64,000 nucleotides of DNA from the NCBI GenBank assembly GCA_016808115.1, contig JAEQBH010000193.1, forward strand, positions 1,488,001 to 1,552,000, written 5' to 3'. Below are positions 59,011-64,000 of this stretch, piece after piece. Both the position numbers and the translations under genes were made by a program. Origin of the DNA: Tetrastigma voinierianum (Eukaryota > Streptophyta > Magnoliopsida > Vitales > Vitaceae). Each line of letters begins with the position of its first letter. The stretch's first letter is position 1. The notes under the pieces are model-generated. The model searched no databases, was not told where the DNA came from, and saw only the letters and a program-made list of their open reading frames with translations.

Positions 59011-60195
59011 TTTCATGATGTGCAGCTATTAATGTTGTCAGTACAAACACCCTGGTATGCTGATATTGTTAATTACTTAGCTTGTAGAATTATGCCATGT
59101 GAATTCATCTACCAACAAATAAGGAAATTGAGAACTGATTGTAGATTATATATATGGGATGACCCACTGTTGTATAGAAGAGGAGCAAACATGATCATAA
59201 GGAGATGTGTTCCAGAAACAGAACTTGGTGGTATTATGGAAAAATGTCATGCATCACCATATGGAGGACACTTTGCAGGAGACAAGACAGCCCGCCAAAA
59301 TTCTCCAATCGGGATTTTGTCAACATACTATGTTATTGTTTTGAATGGGTAAAACATTGTGATGCTTGTTAGAGAATGGGCAACATAAGAGAAAGTAAAT
59401 GCCTACCAAGAAAGTGATTTTAGTCTTCGCAGATTTTTAATGTATGGGAATGAACTTTATGGGACCTTTACCATCATCATTTGGCAATATATACATTCTC
59501 CCCAGGCTTGTGGATTATATATATATCTAAATGGGTGGAAACCTTGACTTGCCACAGAAATGATGCCACTACAATTGTTGGGTTTTATACAAAGAAACAT
59601 TTGGCTTGATTGGGAACCCCGGAACAATCATCAGTGATAAAGAAACATTTTGCAAATAAAGTCTTTGCAAAAATCATAGCGAATGTGGAGATCAAACGGT
59701 AAATGCAAGCGAAAGGAATGGTCTGCAAGTGGTGATGCCCAGCGTGAGCTTATAGGCGCACAAAACTCCCATTGGAATGTCCCCATACAGAATTGTATAT
59801 GGAAAACCTTGTCATCTCCCTTTAGAGTTGGAATACAAGGCTACATGGGCCATCAAGAAATTAAACTGTGATTTCCAAGCTACCAAGGAAAAGAGACTAC
59901 TCCAAATGAATGAATTGGAAGAATTGAGAAATAGGAGTGCTGACAATGCGGAATCTACAGGAAAAAACTAGATGGCATGATCAGAAAATCAAGGAGAGTT
60001 CAAAGCAAGAGAACAAGTTCTCTTATACAACTCTAGGCTAAGTTCTTTCGGGAGCGAAATCAAGATGAGTGAATCCGTATCACGGTGTTAACAAGTACAC
60101 CCTTTGGAGCAGTAACACTAAATACTGAATCTGGAAATGAATTCAAAGTAAATGGTCAGAGGTTAAAGCATTATCTTGGAGGAAGCATATAAGAA
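59011..60195 (+). pseudogene. Element F integrase
   Basis: The N-terminus is at 58981-59352: TPWYADIVNYLACRIMP then CHASPYGGHFAGDKTAR gives the two His residues. The Cys pair follows in another frame at about 59340-59380 (HCDAC). The catalytic core is frameshifted: SKWVETLT and NDATTIVGFY are readable at 59525-59590, but the first Asp block is corrupted (FNVWE at about 59440). At 59767-59971 the C-terminal signature is intact: TPIGMSPYRIVYGKPCHLPL, AIKKLNCDFQ, LQMNELEELRN. The pol ends KVNGQRLKHYLGG at about 60150-60190. Non-functional. Confidence 0.88.
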
Positions 60196-61436
60196 GTAGA
60201 TCTAGATTTTGAAAAGAGAAAAGAAGATGACTGAAATGAATACACTTTACAACCAATGTCTAGCTAAGGACATTAAACTGAGGAGCTTCTTAGGAGGCAA
60301 CCCAAGCTGAATTTAATTTTTATTATTTTTCTTATTTGCTTCGATTGATGTTGGTTATTTTTTTGTGATTTTGGATTATTAAATTTTGATTGGGTTAGAA
60401 GTTTTGGAAGGTGTGGTGAAAAAATTTCTATTTATTTATCAGACCGGAGAAGAATGAAGCTGGAATCAGTTTTGTGTAAAACACCACCTCGAAATTTGAA
60501 TTGTGCAGAAAATGAATACAAGGGGGAGTATTTCTCATTCCCTAAACTTATTTGTAATAACACTACATATCTTAAGTTTGGGGGAGTTTGCTGCCAATTG
60601 CTTAAATGTTATGTTGATGTGTTGAGATAGTTGTTCATGAATGAATTGATGATTTCCTTCATACTATCTAACTATGAATAAAAGCTCACTATTCTGATAT
60701 TCACTAAATGAGAAACAAGCCTAAGTTCGTAGAAAGTTAGGAAACAATTACTTGAGTAAAACAATAAATACGTATCAGACCTTTATTTATAAGTGAGGGA
60801 AAACGGTTGTCGCAACAAGGAATTGATTGATTAAGACAACTTATAAGAAAATTAAGTCGCGACATTAAAAGTTCGATCGTGATAGAACTAACTGAAATAT
60901 GATGTCGTGACCCTGTTTTTCCTGTTGCGACAAATTTTTTTTGAAACTAAAGTAAATAGCAACAGAAATAGTGTCGCGACCCACTTTTTAGTTTGCAGAG
61001 CTGATCTCTATTGCGATAGGAAAATTCTTGTCGCGACCCAGATTGTAACCTGTAGACATGTATTGGGTCCAATGACATGTGTTGCGACAAAATTTTCTTT
61101 TGTCAGGAATGAGGTCATTGTTGGAATAAACCTAAAATTAGCCATAACATGGAGTCTAAAGCATGAGGTGAAAATTTTCATTTTTTTGGGGTCTAAAATA
61201 AATTCCACAAGTAAATTCAAGATGTTGTTGAGATTCAATCATTAATTGGCCGCGACCAGCAGAAGAAAAGAATAATTTATTGAGCCATAAACTGAAGAAG
61301 TTCTCCAAAACTGAAAAGCCACTCCTCCCCATTGCTTCATATCACTCACACTCTTACCAAAATCTCACATTCCTTTCTTCGACTTCTAAAAACCCTAGAC
61401 TTAAGAGACCTTAAACCTCAAAACGAAATCTTATCA
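60196..61436 (+). other. Element F inter-ORF region
   Basis: Non-coding. GGAGGCAACCCAAG (60293-60306) is a landmark found after pol in this group. CTTAAGTTTGGGGGAG (60570-60585) looks like a polypurine tract but is followed by more element sequence, not an LTR. Bases 60800-61240 carry GTCGCGAC motifs like those in the LTR of F. Small ORFs at 60907-61245 have no recognised domain. Confidence 0.6.
60570..60585 (+). other. Internal polypurine-tract-like motif in element F
   Basis: CTTAAGTTTGGGGGAG resembles the tract before the 3' LTR in Athila-type elements. The sequence after it does not match the start of the 5' LTR of F (TGGTGAGTC), so it is probably an internal copy. A similar AAGTTTAGGGGAATG occurs at about 63699-63713. 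Confidence 0.5.
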
Positions 61437-62690
61437 ATGGCAGAACCCCAAAGCCTAGTCCCAAATCTCAATGAGCTGATGGAAGAGTACACAGCTGGTG
61501 AAGAGGAGGTTCATTTGGAACCTCAGAGAACAAGAATGGATCTAAGTTCAAAAGACTGTTCAGAGAACAACAATCATGACAAGATTGTTGACTTCCTGAC
61601 GGAAGGAAAAGGGAAATGGAACTCAATAAGGAAAAATCCTCATGACTCCATCCATAGGGGTCCCTACCAGAAGAAGCCAAGGTCTGGTTTTATTTTATCG
61701 CTTTTTTTATTATTCCCACTAAGCACCTAAGCATAATGAGGGAGAATGAAGACATTCTCGTGTATGCCCTACTGAAGGGATACAAGTTTGACGTGGGGAA
61801 GATTATTGAAACATCTATCTGAACCTTCTAAAAGATTGTGAAAAGGGGACTGATCCCCCATTTAGCAACCATCAATAGACTCTATGTTTTTACTGGAGTG
61901 AAAGGAATATGGGCAGAGGAGGAAACCTATCCTAAGGTTTCTCCTTTGACACTGATAGGAGTGATCAAGGGACCCAAGAGCAGAAAAAAAAAAGGCGATG
62001 GAAATTATGGAAGTAGCAGAGGAGAAGAAGAAGAAGAACCAGTAGGGATGGAACAAATCCCAGTCGGGAGCCAACTGCCATCGGAGGACGAAATGCAGAA
62101 CATAAGGAGTCCATTAATAAATTCTCCTCCTGATGTAAGGGAAACTTTTTCTGAACCAACATAATGCTCAAGGAGCAATGAAGGAAATGTAGAGATAATG
62201 AACATGTTGGTGTCAATAAAGAAAGAAATGGAGGAGAGAGAGAGAAAAGGTGGGAGCATCAACAGAGGATCACAAAAGAATTCCTTGAAGCTGAATTTAG
62301 AAGGAGAGAGCAAAGATGGGAACAATTACTCAAGCAGAGGTATGAAGAGTGGAAGGAAGAAATGAAGAGGAGAGAAAGAGCATGAATGCAAAGGTTGGAT
62401 TCGAAGATAAATACCTTATACAATGAAAAACTAAAAAGGGATGAAGATGTGCTGACCTTTTTAGAGAAAATAGAAGAAAATATGGAAGGTAGTATGCTAC
62501 AGAAGGTAGAGGGGTTCAAGTATCTCTACATGGAACAATTCAAGGAATTTGGGAAGCTTATGGAGAAGAGGGACAAGGAGATAGAGATGGACAACAATTA
62601 CAAACAAAGGTTGTGGAATGAGAGTCTGGATCAGGTGAATTCAAATTTAGTGAACATGCACACTATGGGTGAACTTGGAAGACAGTGAAT
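61437..62690 (+). pseudogene. Element F post-pol ORF (Athila-type extra gene)
   Basis: The ATG at 61437 follows a CT-rich leader and opens MAEPQSLVPNLNELMEEYTA. After a break, 61740-62164 reads NEDILVYALLKGYKFDVGKI, then GLIPHLATINRLYVFTGVKG and an acidic linker, resembling the 'putative plant transposon protein' domain common beside Athila-type elements. At 62386-62688 the C-terminal part is strongly charged and helical (NTLYNEKLKRDEDVLTFLEK; MEKRDKEIEMD), a probable coiled coil. Position after pol is that of the env-like gene of some plant gypsy elements, but I see no signal peptide or membrane segment. Function unknown. At least two breaks. Confidence 0.6.
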
Positions 62691-64000
62691 AACATAAGAG
62701 TATGAGGCAGATGGATTGATCACTCAGGTGGAATATAACAATGATCATTTCTCTTCAGCAGGGAAAGAACCTCCAGAAAGAGGAAGCCAAACATCTCAAT
62801 ACTTAATTTCTCCATCTTTAGCTAGCTTCACCTTGAACCTCTAAAATTCCCAAATCCTAAGAAGAAGGAGATGAACCTGTAGCCTCTTTCTCTCCCAAAC
62901 CCAAAAGTGTAATCATCCTTCTTAATAAAAAAGATCACTTATAAATTTTCTGAATTGTGTGTATGCGTTCTTTTGTCTGGTGTTAATTGCTTATTAGATT
63001 ATATTTTGTTTTGAATAAATGAATGAATCGATGTAAATGAGTTGAGTGATGATGGTGAATTAATACGGATACATTGGATTGAGTGAATTAAGTTGTTGAT
63101 GTCATTCCTGGTTTGTTTACATGATAAAATGATGTTTTGAATTGGCATAACAATTACTGAATAATCCAACAACTTTTGCAATTGAAATTGTGGTAGACCT
63201 CTATGAATTGGAACAGGAAGTTGCATGTGTAAGCTAGAATGAAGTTAATGGTTCAGATTTAAGAAAATGAATTAATAGATTGCACAAATAAGACTTTTGA
63301 AACTATTGTATAAACAATAAGGTCGATGAAGAATCTGAAAACAATACACATAGTCAAAATGTTCCTTAACAAATTGAAGGATTAGAGACATCTTAAGGTT
63401 GATCACGGTCGAAGCAGGTTCAAGGTCATAGAACTTGTTAGATTATTAGTCAAGGCGAAATCCTAGGCAATACCACTATCAGGAAATGATATAGGCCATC
63501 CTTGGAAGTTTGAGCCTTTCAAGCCTACCCTCATAATATGCATAAGCATATACTCTAATTCCAGATTTGGGCCAATTGTCTAGTTTCTTCATTTAAACAG
63601 CAATTAGAAGCCTCAAACCTTCCTTTATTCTAATCTTACAGTAAAGAACCCTTATTTGCCTAGGTTTCAGGACAGGAACTTCAAAATATAGAAAAGGACA
63701 AGTTTAGGGGAATGTTATGTTGATTTGAAGGGAAACAAGAATGAAGGATGGGAAAAAAAAAGGAACAAATAAAGAAATGGAAAAGAATGCAGAGAAGAAG
63801 TCAAAATTATAAATTGTCAAATAGGATTAAGTTTTGTCTTATGGCCTTCCTCTCTTGAACAATTAAGTTCTTAGGGGTGTTTCAACACCTAGTACCCTAA
63901 TGCCAACTGGTATAGGAGCTGCTAACCCAAAGTTCTCTAAGAGTGGTAGAAAGACTAAGAAGACAAGACATTGCACTAATCCTAAAAATAGTTGACAAGT
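62691..64000 (+). other. Element F 3' internal region
   Basis: No domain is seen. AAGTTTAGGGGAATG at about 63699 is a second polypurine-like motif. The stretch at 63870-63920 resembles, in sense, a minus-strand segment near the 3' end of element B. No LTR start of F is found before the window ends. Confidence 0.5.

Larger units (their letters stand above)
47972..64000 (+). mobile_element. Element F: Athila-like Ty3/gypsy element with post-pol ORF (runs off the window)
   Basis: The 5' LTR is 47972-54568 (2.75 kb after removing the inserted C2), followed by primer-like sites at 54575-54763, gag, protease, RT, RNase H, integrase (ends about 60195), a GGAGGCAACCCAAG landmark at 60293-60306, and a post-pol ORF (61437-62690). 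No 3' LTR is seen before 64000, so it presumably lies beyond. It is a different family from B and E: its LTR sequence and palindromes differ, although pol is of the same lineage. Confidence 0.85.

Noticed and set aside
60570..60660. Start of the 3' LTR of element F after the TTTGGGGGAG tract
   Set aside because: The following bases do not match the start of the 5' LTR (TGGTGAGTCTTAAACTC), and a further ORF of the element follows.
61332..61730. A host gene beginning MAEPQSLVPNLN
   Set aside because: It lies between pol and the end of an Athila-like element, on the same strand, and its continuation resembles a domain found beside such elements. It is better read as an element gene.

Overview
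This window is plant nuclear DNA made almost entirely of nested, decayed transposable elements. I found no intact gene that looks like a host gene, and no rRNA, tRNA or CRISPR array. The plant call rests on the families recognised: Ty3/gypsy chromoviruses primed by initiator tRNA-Met, Athila-type Ty3/gypsy elements with the plant-specific primer site TGGCGCCGTTGCCGGGGA, a Ty1/copia element, and an En/Spm (CACTA) gene fragment of the Transposase_24 type. I cannot name the species. All coding regions carry stops, frameshifts or deletions.

Layout. Bases 1-1390 are AT-rich, LTR-like sequence with TA microsatellites. A minus-strand En/Spm Transposase_24 pseudogene lies at about 1395-2579 and continues at 27046-27761. 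Element A, a minus-strand chromovirus (2580-27040, target duplication ATATA), splits it. A's 5' LTR is on the right (24486-27040) and its body is 19803-24485. Its 3' LTR (left) is split by element C, a ~4.1 kb solo LTR (4922-18315, target duplication CCTCT). C is itself split by element B, a minus-strand Athila-like element (4989-14246, target duplication ACTCT). B keeps gag and a protease-linker stretch but seems to lack RT, RNase H and integrase. A tandem duplication of about 1.35 kb (3147-4500 / 4508-5831) covers the A/C/B junctions, so it postdates all three insertions.

A second stack starts at 27762. Element D is a plus-strand chromovirus. Its 5' LTR is split by Ty1/copia element G (29273 to about 38401-38410), and its body is decayed (38583-41845). 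Element E, a plus-strand Athila-like element, interrupts the integrase region of D at 41846 and carries gag, pro, RT, RNase H and half an integrase. Element F, a second Athila-like family, starts inside the integrase of E at 47972 and runs past the end of the window; it carries gag, pro, pol and an extra post-pol ORF. The 5' LTR of F contains C2, a 3,840 bp solo LTR of the C family (49003-52842, target duplication TGCGA).

Relative insertion order follows from the nesting: En/Spm < A < C < B < tandem duplication, and En/Spm < D < E < F < C2, with G later than D. The oddities most worth checking are three tandem primer-binding-like sites in F, short palindrome arrays in the LTRs of B and F, exact 20-bp tandem repeats in the C-family LTR, the RT-less element B with a GC-rich ORF block and a 94-nt pure G run, and a catalytic Asp-to-Asn change in the integrase of E. 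I see no new defence, metabolic or regulatory system.
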